From NCBI GenBank assembly GCA_963638105.1, contig CAVHPP010000025.1:1-21205 (forward strand): a stretch of DNA of 21,205 nucleotides. The letters are read 5' to 3'. Numbering within the stretch: the first letter of the stretch is position 1; the number at the start of each line of letters is the position of its first letter. A program made the translations under genes and the position numbers. This document shows, piece by piece, positions 13,557 through 20,296 of this stretch. The notes under the pieces are model-generated. The model worked only from the letters and a program-made list of their open reading frames with translations. It ran no database searches and was not told where the DNA came from. The DNA is from CAG-217 sp963638105 (GTDB lineage: Bacteria; Bacillota; Clostridia; Oscillospirales; Acutalibacteraceae).

Positions 13557-14326
13557 TTCAGCAGGGCCTCCACCGCTGCCCGCCGGTCCGGGGCACGCAT
13601 CAGCGCCTCGCCGATCAGGGCGGCGTCCGTGCCGTTTTGGCGCAGCACTTCTATATCCGCCGGGGTGGTAATGCCGCTTTCGGACACAAAGCACACATTT
13701 TCCGGCACCAGCGCACGGTAGCGGCTGCTGTTGTGCACATCTACGGTAAAGTCCTTTAAGTTTCGATTGTTGACCCCGATCACCCGAGCGCCGGCAGCCA
13801 GCGCGCTGGCGATTTCTCGGTCGTCGTGGGCCTCCACCAGGGCGGACAGCCCCAGTGCGTCGCAAACCTCTATATACCGGCGCAGGGTGTCCGTGTTCAG
13901 CAGGGCACAGATCAGCAGCACCGCCCCGGCGCCCAGCACCTTGGCCTCGTAGATCTGGTAATCATAAAGGGTAAAGTCCTTACGCAGCACGGGAATGGGC
14001 ACTGCCCCGGCGATCTCTTGCAGGTAGCGGTCGTCCCCTAAGAAGTAGTCCGGCTCCGTCAGGCAGCTGATGGCAGCGGCTCCGGCGGCTGCGTAGTCCC
14101 GGGCAATATCCAGGTAGGGAAAGTCCGGGCTGATCAGTCCCTTGGAGGGGCTGGCCTTTTTCACTTCACAGATCAGGCTGACCCCCGGTGCCCCCAGCGC
14201 CCGCTCAAAGGCAAAGTCCCCTTTGGGCAGCGCCAGGGCACGGCTCTTTACAATTTCTAACGGCGTATCGGCCATCCGCCGGGCATAGCGTGCCCGGGTG
14301 GCGTCTGCCAGTCGGTCTAAGATCAT
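13553..14326 (-). CDS. trpC: Indole-3-glycerol phosphate synthase
   Basis: TrpC closes the indole ring, turning CdRP into indole-3-glycerol phosphate with release of CO2. The 257-residue barrel shows all family motifs: ICEVKKASPSKG (catalytic Lys), ISCLTEPDYFLG, VLRKDFTLYDYQI (catalytic Lys), SALVEAHD, VIGVNNRNLKDF, CFVSESGI and LIGEALMRA. GAGGA sits 6 nt before the ATG. It overlaps the trpD stop by 4 nt and the trpF start by 4 nt. It is a single-domain enzyme, not fused to TrpF as in enterobacteria. Confidence 0.97.
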   Translation of the reverse strand: MILDRLADATRARYARRMADTPLEIVKSRALALPKGDFAFERALGAPGVSLICEVKKASPSKGLISPDFPYLDIARDYAAAGAAAISCLTEPDYFLGDDRYLQEIAGAVPIPVLRKDFTLYDYQIYEAKVLGAGAVLLICALLNTDTLRRYIEVCDALGLSALVEAHDDREIASALAAGARVIGVNNRNLKDFTVDVHNSSRYRALVPENVCFVSESGITTPADIEVLRQNGTDAALIGEALMRAPDRRAAVEALLK

Positions 14327-15345
14327 TGGTCGTCCTCTTCGTTGGTTATGCGGATAAAGGCTTGCAGCTTTTTGTAAGCGCTGCCATCGTCGATCACATC
14401 CTGTGCCTTTTGCATAGCGTCTTTCAGGCTCAGGCCGTCAATGGCTACATAGATGGCCGCACCGGCGTTCAGCACGGCGGCGGTGCGCTGAGCGGGGGTG
14501 GACTTGCCCAGCAAAATATTCTTGGTAATCTCTGCGTTCTCCAGGGCGGTGCCGCCCACCAGGTCGGCCTTGGTGCAGCGGGTCAGGCCAAAGTCCTCCG
14601 GCTTTACGGTGTAGCGCTCCACCTTGCCGTGGCGCAGCTCCGCCACCTCGGTCTCGCCGCAGGCGGAGATTTCGTCCAGTCCGTCCTCGCCAAACACCAC
14701 CAGGGCGTCGGTGACCCCCAGCTGGTTGAGAGCGGCAGCGATCTTATCCACATAATCGGCGTTAAACACGCCCAGTACCATACGGGTGGCGTGGGCCGGG
14801 TTGGTCAGCGGGCCCAGCACATTAAAGATGGTGCGAATGCCCAGCTCCCGGCGCACCGGCGCCACATACTTCATGGCGCTGTGGTACTTTTGGGCAAACA
14901 TAAAGCAAATATTTTCCTCTCGCAGGGCGCGCTCCATGGTCTCTTTGCTGGCGTTGATGTTGACCCCCAGTGCCTCCAAGCAGTCGGCGGCGCCGCTCTT
15001 AGAGGAGGCGGCTCGGTTGCCGTGCTTGGCAATGCGCACCCCGGCGGCTGCGGCAATAATGCCGGCAGTGGTGGAGATGTTGAAGCTGCCGGACTTGTCG
15101 CCGCCGGTGCCTACAATGTCCAGAATGTCGCCGTCGCTGTCCAGGGGCAGCGCCTTGGAGCGCATGGACTGGGCGGCCCCGGCGATTTCCTCGTCCGTTT
15201 CACCCTTAATGGATAGGGCGGTGAGAAAGGAGGCGATCAGCGCCGGGCTGGCCTGACCGGTCATAATTTCGTCTACGCTTTCTTTTACCTGGTCGTAGGT
15301 CAGGTCCTCTGCCTGCATCAGCTTTTCAATGGCTTCTTTGATCAT
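14323..15345 (-). CDS. trpD: Anthranilate phosphoribosyltransferase
   Basis: TrpD attaches the phosphoribosyl group of PRPP to anthranilate. The 340-residue protein has the family's DIVGTGGDKSGSFNIST glycine-rich PRPP loop, GVRIAKHGNRAASSKSGAADCLEALGV with the KHGNR and SSKSG motifs, FMFAQKYHSAMKYVAPVRRELG, and TIFNVLGPLTNPA. GGAGGG lies 6 nt before the ATG, formed by the last codons of trpG; trpG ends 2 nt upstream. It is not fused to a glutamine amidotransferase domain. It overlaps trpC by 4 nt. Confidence 0.97.
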   Translation of the reverse strand: MIKEAIEKLMQAEDLTYDQVKESVDEIMTGQASPALIASFLTALSIKGETDEEIAGAAQSMRSKALPLDSDGDILDIVGTGGDKSGSFNISTTAGIIAAAAGVRIAKHGNRAASSKSGAADCLEALGVNINASKETMERALREENICFMFAQKYHSAMKYVAPVRRELGIRTIFNVLGPLTNPAHATRMVLGVFNADYVDKIAAALNQLGVTDALVVFGEDGLDEISACGETEVAELRHGKVERYTVKPEDFGLTRCTKADLVGGTALENAEITKNILLGKSTPAQRTAAVLNAGAAIYVAIDGLSLKDAMQKAQDVIDDGSAYKKLQAFIRITNEEDDQ

Positions 15346-15347
15346 GT

Positions 15348-15908
15348 TTATCCCTCCAAAAAGTTGCGGATCAATTGCAGGCCGTCCGGGGTCATCACCG
15401 ACTCCGGGTGGAACTGCACACCGTAAATCTCATATTCTTTGTGCTGCACCGCCATAATTTCGCCGTCCGGCGCTGTGGCGGTCACCTCCAGACAGTCCGG
15501 CAGGTCTGTGGCCGCCAGGCTGTGGTAGCGAGCCACGGTCATAGGGCTGCTGAGTCCGGCAAACAGGCCGCCGGGGCGGGTGATCTCTATATCGCACTCC
15601 CGGCCGTGCATCAGCTCTTTGGCATAGGTGATGCGCCCGCCAAAGGCCTCGCAAATGGCCTGGTGCCCCAGGCATACCCCCAGCATTTTGCACTTGCCTG
15701 CCAGGGCCGGGATCAGTTCCTCGCACACCCCGGCCTCTGCCGGTCGGCCCGGTCCGGGGGAGAGGATCACCGCCGTAGGGTGCAGCGCCTCAATTTCCGC
15801 TACTGTCAAGTCGTCATTGCGGATCACCTGCACCTGCGGGTCCAGGCTGCCTACATATTGATACAGATTGTAGGCAAAGGAGTCGTAATTATCAATCAGT
15901 AGGGTCAT
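15348..15908 (-). CDS. trpG: Anthranilate synthase glutamine amidotransferase subunit
   Basis: TrpG releases ammonia from glutamine for TrpE. The 186-residue class I amidotransferase has the N-terminal IDNYDSFAYNLYQYV, ILSPGPGRPAEAG, the nucleophile elbow LGVCLGHQAICEAFGG with the catalytic Cys, the MHGRE segment, ARYHSLA, and VQFHPESVMT with the His/Glu of the triad. The ATG (AGGTGA 6 nt upstream) overlaps the trpE stop by 4 nt, fitting a partner made with TrpE. In many bacteria one such protein also serves PabB; no pab gene lies in this window. Confidence 0.95.
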   Translation of the reverse strand: MTLLIDNYDSFAYNLYQYVGSLDPQVQVIRNDDLTVAEIEALHPTAVILSPGPGRPAEAGVCEELIPALAGKCKMLGVCLGHQAICEAFGGRITYAKELMHGRECDIEITRPGGLFAGLSSPMTVARYHSLAATDLPDCLEVTATAPDGEIMAVQHKEYEIYGVQFHPESVMTPDGLQLIRNFLEG

Positions 15909-17374
15909 TGGGCGTCACCTGCGCTTTCTCGTACTGCCTGCACCACAGCCATGGCCTTGTTGATACACTCGGTGTGTTCTTTCTCCGGCACGGAGTCGGC
16001 CACGATCCCGGCACCGGAGCGAATGTACACGGTTCCGTTCTTCTTATAGGCAATGCGAATGGAGATACAGGTGTCCATATTACCGGTCAGGTCCATGTAG
16101 CCAATGGCGCCGCCGTAAATGCCCCGCTTGCTGCCCTCCAGCTCGTCAATAATCTGCATGGCTCGGAACTTGGGCGCCCCGCTAAGGGTTCCGGCAGGGA
16201 GCACCGCCTCAATGGCGTCCAGCGCGGTCTTGCCCGGCGCCAGCTGCCCCTCCACCTCAGAGCCGATGTGCATCACATGGCTGAATTTCAGTATTCTGTG
16301 GTAGGCGCTGACCTTGACGGAGCCAAAGGTGCTGACCCGGCCCAGGTCGTTGCGCCCCAGGTCCACCAGCATATTGTGCTCGCTTAGTTCCTTTTTGTCT
16401 TGCAGCAGCCCGGCCTCCAGCGCCGCGTCCTCTGCGGGGGTCTTGCCCCGGGGGCGGGTGCCGGCCAGCGGGTAGGTAAACAGCTTGCCGTCGGTGAGTT
16501 TGACCAGTGTTTCCGGCGAGGCACCGGCGATCTCAATATCGTCGGACGAAAAGTAGAACATATAGGGAGAGGGGTTTTGCCGCCGCAGAATTTGGTAGGC
16601 GTCAAACAGGCTGCCTTCCATTTTGGCGCTCAGGCTGTTGGAGAGCACCACCTGGAAAATATCGCCCTCCCGGATATAGTCCTTGGCTTTCTCCACCATC
16701 GCGGTGTAGGCGGCCTGGTCAAACTGGGGGGCAAAGTCCGCTTGCAGCCGCGCTTTCGGCGGGCAGGGGGCTGCCGGGCTGTCCGCCACCAGGCGGCACA
16801 TGATTTCCAGCTCCTTTTGCCCTCTGCGATACCCGGCCTCCGGGTGGCGGGTGTTCATATTGAAAATGAGAATGATTTCCTCTTTCACATGGTCAAAGGC
16901 AATGACCTTGTCAAAGAGCATTAGATCCACATCGTTAAAGTTGCCGTCCTCTGCGGCGGTCAGTTCCAGCCGCGGCTCGCTGTATTTGGCGTAGTCGTAG
17001 GCAAAGTAGCCTACCAGCCCGCCGGTAAAGGTGGGCAGCTCCCGCAGCCGGGGGCTTTTGTGCCGCTCCAGCAGGGCGGCAATGTGGGGCTTTGGACTGC
17101 CGGTAAAGGTGCGCGAGCCGTTCTCGTCGATCACTGTGCCCTTGCCGTCCTTGCAGTGGATCTCTGCCTGGGGGTCAAAGCCCAGGAAGGTGTACCGCCC
17201 GGAGCTTTCCTTGTCTTCGCAGGACTCCAGCATATAGCAGTGGCGGCTGACGGTCTTTAGCTTTTGCAGCACCTGGGTGGGGGTCACCGTGGCCGGCAGG
17301 GTGGTGCTCAAGGGCACGGTGTTGTACTTCTCGGCCAACCATAAAATCTGTGCTTTCGTGGGTTTCAGTTCCAT
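15905..17374 (-). CDS. trpE: Anthranilate synthase component I
   Basis: TrpE converts chorismate to anthranilate with ammonia from TrpG, the committed step. The 489-residue protein has an N-terminal regulatory domain with CYMLESCEDKES (the LLES-type tryptophan feedback site), then the chorismate-binding domain: LAGTRPRGKT, MLVDLGRNDLGRVS, SGAPKFRAMQIIDELE, GIYGGAIGY and IRSGAGIVADSVPEKEH. I start at the ATG at 17374, with AAAGGAG 7 nt upstream; an open frame runs further up but lies inside the T-box leader. It heads the trpEGDCFBA operon, so enzyme output should respond to uncharged tRNA-Trp through the leader and activity to tryptophan through feedback. Confidence 0.97.
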   Translation of the reverse strand: MELKPTKAQILWLAEKYNTVPLSTTLPATVTPTQVLQKLKTVSRHCYMLESCEDKESSGRYTFLGFDPQAEIHCKDGKGTVIDENGSRTFTGSPKPHIAALLERHKSPRLRELPTFTGGLVGYFAYDYAKYSEPRLELTAAEDGNFNDVDLMLFDKVIAFDHVKEEIILIFNMNTRHPEAGYRRGQKELEIMCRLVADSPAAPCPPKARLQADFAPQFDQAAYTAMVEKAKDYIREGDIFQVVLSNSLSAKMEGSLFDAYQILRRQNPSPYMFYFSSDDIEIAGASPETLVKLTDGKLFTYPLAGTRPRGKTPAEDAALEAGLLQDKKELSEHNMLVDLGRNDLGRVSTFGSVKVSAYHRILKFSHVMHIGSEVEGQLAPGKTALDAIEAVLPAGTLSGAPKFRAMQIIDELEGSKRGIYGGAIGYMDLTGNMDTCISIRIAYKKNGTVYIRSGAGIVADSVPEKEHTECINKAMAVVQAVRESAGDAQ

Positions 17375-17414
17375 TCTACTGCTCCTTTCGGTGTTCACAG
17401 AGCCGGCAGAAAAT

Positions 17415-17448
17415 AAAAAAACCTTGGCAGTCAAAAAGACTGCCAAGG
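17415..17448 (-). terminator. T-box regulated terminator
   Basis: Minus strand CCTTGGCAGTC-tttttt-type loop-GACTGCCAAGG (perfect 11-bp stem, 17422-17432 with 17438-17448) followed by a run of Ts. Confidence 0.93.
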
Positions 17449-17699
17449 ACGAATAACTTAATTCGCGGTGCCACCTTGGTTTACGGTGCAAAAGCACGCA
17501 TACGCTCTGCGAGATACCATCATATCTCCGGCCACTGACGCAGGCCATCTCGTCACGGAATACTGGGCAAATTGCCGTTCACCGTGCCCTCAGCGGTCCA
17601 TTTAATGCGCTGCATTTCCACCCCATTCCCAGCAACAGGGGCTCTCTGTGGGCGCACGGTGCATTTTTATCTCCGCCTCATCGGTTTTCATTCACTTGT
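17415..17699 (-). promoter_or_regulatory. T-box leader (tRNA-Trp) of the trp operon
   Basis: The minus strand carries the T-box sequence GGTGGCACCGCG (17464-17475), followed by a terminator. Upstream is a long Stem I whose base pairs GCACCGTGC with GCACGGTG(a), with an AGAGAG-type bulge and a distal GGAATGGGGTGG region. In the predicted specifier loop ATTAAATGGACCGC the codon TGG (17598-17600) is Trp, followed by a purine as expected. CCTTGG (17443-17448) can pair either with CCAAGG (17474-17479) in the antiterminator or in the terminator stem, so the two folds exclude each other. Uncharged tRNA-Trp should allow read-through into trpE. This leader fills the gene-free stretch 17375-17677. Confidence 0.93.
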
Positions 17700-18529
17700 A
17701 GGGTCATTGTATCAAAGTCCTGCCCGTTTGTCAACAACAATTTTGCAAAGGCGCTCTCCGGGGTGGTGCTTGTCCAGACGCCCGGCAGGTGAGCGGCGGT
17801 TACATAGGCGGCAGCGGGCTTTGGAGTCACAAAGAGACAGGGCACGCCTGCCGCCTTGCAGCGATGGGCAAATGCAGCCGCCGGCTCCGGCACGGTGGCA
17901 CTGTGGTACATACGGTGGAGCACTGCGTCCACGCCGGTCAGATCAAAGGCGCCGTAGTCTATGCCCGGGTGGGGCGTGATCTGCAAAATGCGGCGCCGGT
18001 GGAACGCCGGAGCCTTGACCGGTACAAAGGGCACCGAGGCGTGGTGGAACCGATCGTTGCAGTCCGCCTCGGTGGTGGCCCAGGCCGGATGCAGTCCGTC
18101 GTAGGCAATTTGCACACCGTCTTTGGCGCCACTTAGTAAATATTGCACCGCCAGGTCCAGGTTGGGCAGGGCGTTGCTGCCCGGTGCCTCCGGCGGGGTG
18201 CCCGCAGCCACCAGTACCAGCGGCTTGTCCGGCAGCAGGTGGGCCAGCAGCGCGGCAGTGTAGGTGAGGGTGTCGCTGCCGTGAAGCAGCACCACGCCCC
18301 GGTAGGCGCTGTAATCGATCTTCTGCATATAGGTGCAAAGCTGCTCCAGATACGCCGGGTCGGCGTGTTCGGAAAAGCGGTCAAAGGCCGCCCGGCCGAT
18401 TAGATCCACCCCCGCCGGGGGCGTATATAGGTTTAGAATCTTCAGCGGTGCGTCCGCCGTAATGGTGGAACCGGCCTTGGCGCCGATGGTGCCGCCGGTG
18501 CCGATCACCAGAATTTTTTGTTTTGTCAT
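17678..18529 (-). CDS. Asparaginase-family protein with altered active site
   Basis: L-asparaginases hydrolyse asparagine to aspartate and ammonia. The 283-residue protein has the N-terminal ILVIGTGGTIGAK (first catalytic Thr is T14), VVLLHGSDTLTYTAALLAHLL, DKPLVLVAAGTPPEAPGSNALPN (family: APGSDGxxN), and a C-terminal PCLFVTPKPAAAYV part. Two family catalytic positions differ: HGTDT is HGSDT (S85), and the TTKA segment with the catalytic Lys is TTEA (E154). It is also shorter than type I enzymes (about 330 aa). It may be a divergent amidohydrolase or inactive. The ATG at 18529 has GGTGA 5-6 nt upstream, and it has its own promoter at 18545-18573. Its final codons contain the trp operon promoter, and no terminator separates it from the T-box leader. 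Confidence 0.78.
   Translation of the reverse strand: MTKQKILVIGTGGTIGAKAGSTITADAPLKILNLYTPPAGVDLIGRAAFDRFSEHADPAYLEQLCTYMQKIDYSAYRGVVLLHGSDTLTYTAALLAHLLPDKPLVLVAAGTPPEAPGSNALPNLDLAVQYLLSGAKDGVQIAYDGLHPAWATTEADCNDRFHHASVPFVPVKAPAFHRRRILQITPHPGIDYGAFDLTGVDAVLHRMYHSATVPEPAAAFAHRCKAAGVPCLFVTPKPAAAYVTAAHLPGVWTSTTPESAFAKLLLTNGQDFDTMTLQVNENR
17706..17734 (-). promoter_or_regulatory. Promoter of the trp operon
   Basis: Minus strand consensus TTGACA (17729-17734), 17-bp spacer, TACAAT (17706-17711). It lies entirely inside the last codons of the asparaginase-family gene and starts the T-box leader at about 17699. Confidence 0.87.
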
Positions 18530-18544
18530 AGGATCACCGCTTTT

Positions 18545-18573
18545 ATTATGGCACAAATACGCTCCGGTTACAA
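18545..18573 (-). promoter_or_regulatory. Promoter of the asparaginase-family gene
   Basis: Minus strand TTGTAA (18568-18573), 17-bp spacer, CATAAT (18545-18550). It is back to back with the rightward promoter at 18580-18608. Confidence 0.6.
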
Positions 18574-18579
18574 GCGGAC

Positions 18580-18608
18580 TTTACAAATGGCCGGGCGGGG
18601 AGTACAAT
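18580..18608 (+). promoter_or_regulatory. Promoter of the dehydrogenase gene
   Basis: TTTACA (18580-18585), 17-bp spacer, TACAAT (18603-18608), 29 bp before the ATG. Confidence 0.75.
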
Positions 18609-18637
18609 AGATATAGATTTTATTCGAGGTGAGCGTT

Positions 18638-19597
18638 ATGGATAAGCGAAAAGTTGTGATCATCGGCGCCGGGCATGTAGGCTCCCACTGCGCCATGGCT
18701 TTGGCCTTTGGCGGCGTGTGTGAGGAGATCGTGCTGCTGGATACGGATTTGGAGAAAGCCCGCGCCAACGCCATGGATGTGGCAGACGCCTGCCTGTTTA
18801 CGCCCGGCAGTTGCACCGTGCGCGTGGGGAATTATGATGACTGCAAAACGGCGGATATTATTGTTATTTCCGTGGGTCAGCCCCGCAAGCCCGGCCAAAC
18901 CCGGCTGGATATGCTGGACGACTCGGTGCGTATGCTTCGGGATGTGTGCAGCCACTTAAAGCCGCTGGATTATCAGGGCATTGTGATCACCATTACGAAC
19001 CCGGCGGATATAATTGCGGACTTTACCCGCAAGTCCCTGGGGCTGCCCCGGGAGCGGTGCTTCTCCACCGGTACGCTGCTGGACACCGCCCGATTGAAGC
19101 GCACCATCAGCGAGCTGGCCGGTGTGGATCGCCGCAGCCTGACTACCTGCTCCCTGGGCGAGCACGGCAATTCCTCGCTGATCCCTTTCTCCTCCACCAC
19201 CATCGGCGGCCGGGATTATACCGCCCTGCGCCGGCAGGATCCGGTGCGCTACGGCAAGCTGGATGAGGATCTGATTTTGGAGTGCACCCGCCAGATCGGC
19301 AACGAGATCATTGAGGGCAAAGGCTCCACGGAGTTCGGTATCGGCGCCGCGCTGGCGGATATGGTCAAGTGCATTCTCCGGGACGAGCACCGGGTGCTGC
19401 CTGCTTCCGTGCTGCTGCAAGGAGAGTACGGTCAGCAAGATCTGCACGCCGGTGTGCCCTGCGTCATCGGCAGAGACGGTATAGAGGATATTATTGAACT
19501 TCCATTGAATGCTGCGGAGCAGCAGGCGTTTGAGGAGACCTGCACCGTGATCCGCACCCACATTGCCCGCGCCGCCAAGGTGGCCGCCGAGGTGTGA
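18638..19597 (+). CDS. L-lactate/malate dehydrogenase family enzyme
   Basis: The 319-residue NAD-dependent 2-hydroxyacid dehydrogenase reduces a 2-oxoacid such as pyruvate or oxaloacetate, probably to recycle NADH in fermentation. It has the Rossmann motif IIGAGHVGSHCAM, the NAD-selecting acidic residues in LLDTDLEKA, TITNPADI, LLDTARLKR (D149, R152) and the catalytic His in LGEHGN (H176). The active-site loop reads QPRKPGQTRLDML: Arg83 stands where LDHs have Gln102 and malate dehydrogenases have Arg. HGNS instead of HGDS recalls L-2-hydroxyisocaproate dehydrogenase. So the fold is certain but the substrate is not. GAGGTG lies 6 nt before the ATG at 18638; a GTG at 18629 overlaps that site and is unlikely. 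Confidence 0.88.
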   Translation: MDKRKVVIIGAGHVGSHCAMALAFGGVCEEIVLLDTDLEKARANAMDVADACLFTPGSCTVRVGNYDDCKTADIIVISVGQPRKPGQTRLDMLDDSVRMLRDVCSHLKPLDYQGIVITITNPADIIADFTRKSLGLPRERCFSTGTLLDTARLKRTISELAGVDRRSLTTCSLGEHGNSSLIPFSSTTIGGRDYTALRRQDPVRYGKLDEDLILECTRQIGNEIIEGKGSTEFGIGAALADMVKCILRDEHRVLPASVLLQGEYGQQDLHAGVPCVIGRDGIEDIIELPLNAAEQQAFEETCTVIRTHIARAAKVAAEV

Positions 19598-19640
19598 TAT
19601 TTGCGGTGGGGAATGGCTCTCCGCCCTGCGATTAACCGCG

Positions 19641-19941
19641 TTTGCGGCGGGAGCAAGCCCCCGCCCTACGATCGTTTTATCCCCTCAGTCGCCCAAAAGT
19701 TTTATCGTAGGGGCGGCAACCTGCCGCCCGCGGTGCGATATGCACTCGCTACGAAACAGTCCACCGGACTGTTTCTCCCAAATGCTGATGCATTTGGAGC
19801 CTCGTGTCTCTTGCACTGCGTGCAATTCACTCATCGCACCCTACAAAATTCAATTCAATAAATCAATAAAAGAACCGGTAGGGGCGGATACCATCCGCCC
19901 GCTAAAACTCTACAAGAGATAGAGACAATCGTACGGCCCGA
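19641..19941 (-). repeat. Copy B of the ~300-bp interspersed repeat (inverted)
   Basis: The reverse complement of this stretch matches 2250-2549, with about ten differences. Four of those fall in one hairpin and keep it paired (GGGCGGAT-ggt-ATCCGCCC here against GGGCGGCA-ggt-TGCCGCCC). It occupies most of the gene-free interval 19598-19984. Open frames crossing it are also open in copy A only because the sequence is shared; none has a ribosome site. Confidence 0.85.
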
Positions 19942-19952
19942 TGTAACATAAA

Positions 19953-19992
19953 TAAAAAAGCAGGACCATTTTTACGGTCCTGCTTTATTTTT
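19953..19992. terminator. Terminator of the second XRE gene, likely bidirectional
   Basis: AAAGCAGGACC (19957-19967) pairs with GGTCCTGCTTT (19976-19986), with A- and T-rich flanks on both sides. It overlaps the XRE stop codon. Confidence 0.85.
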
Positions 19993-20185
19993 TGTCCGTG
20001 AGGTAGAGAATGTAGTCGGCGCTTACCTGATAAAAGGCGGCCAGCCGACAGATCAGCTCGTCGGTTAGGGGCTGTACCTCTCGTTCCAAATAACTGTATT
20101 TGCGCTGCGTAATGTCCAAGGCCGCAGCCACCTGCTCCTGCGTCAGATCGTGGTCGGTGCGCAGGTCTTTTATGCGTGTTTTCAC
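19985..20185 (-). CDS. Small XRE-family helix-turn-helix repressor (second)
   Basis: Reading from the GTG at 20185 this is a 66-residue single-domain Cro/CI-type protein: TRIKDLRTDHDLTQEQVAAA, LDITQRKYSYLEREVQPLTDELICRLAAFY, QVSADYILYLTDKK. GGGTGAT lies just upstream of the GTG. An in-frame TTG at 20197 would add four residues but lies before that ribosome site, and the ATG at 20190 is out of frame. It resembles the XRE protein at 113-349 and, like it, is divergent from a cell-envelope gene with palindromic operators between. The two perfect 17-bp TAGATAA-type palindromes sit in the spacers of its own and the neighbour's promoter, so I infer autorepression plus repression of the rightward operon. 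Confidence 0.87.
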   Translation of the reverse strand: MKTRIKDLRTDHDLTQEQVAAALDITQRKYSYLEREVQPLTDELICRLAAFYQVSADYILYLTDKK

Positions 20186-20201
20186 ATCATCACCCAACCA
20201 C

Positions 20202-20230
20202 AGTATAGCCTAGATAATATTTATCTATTG
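20202..20230 (-). promoter_or_regulatory. Probable promoter of the second XRE gene
   Basis: Minus strand TATACT (20202-20207) with a weak -35 CAATAG (20225-20230) 17 bp upstream. Operator A (20211-20227) fills the spacer. Confidence 0.45.
20211..20227. promoter_or_regulatory. XRE operator A
   Basis: Perfect palindrome TAGATAA-TAT-TTATCTA, centred at 20219, directly upstream of the rightward -35 and inside the leftward promoter spacer. Confidence 0.75.
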
Positions 20231-20256
20231 ACTTTTAGATAAATATTATCTATAAT
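20228..20256 (+). promoter_or_regulatory. Vegetative promoter of the rightward membrane operon
   Basis: TTGACT (20228-20233), 17-bp spacer, perfect TATAAT (20251-20256). Operator B covers the spacer and the first bases of the -10. Confidence 0.85.
20236..20252. promoter_or_regulatory. XRE operator B
   Basis: Perfect palindrome TAGATAA-ATA-TTATCTA, centred at 20244, 25 bp from operator A. Its half-sites are identical to those of operator A. Confidence 0.75.
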
Positions 20257-20296
20257 TGAATATACGAAAGAAAAATGCAGGATAGGAGGAATAAAA

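Noticed and set aside
17375..17548. N-terminal extension of trpE by 58 residues
   Set aside because: This in-frame stretch lies inside the T-box and terminator, and the ATG at 17374 has an ideal ribosome site and the normal family N-terminus.
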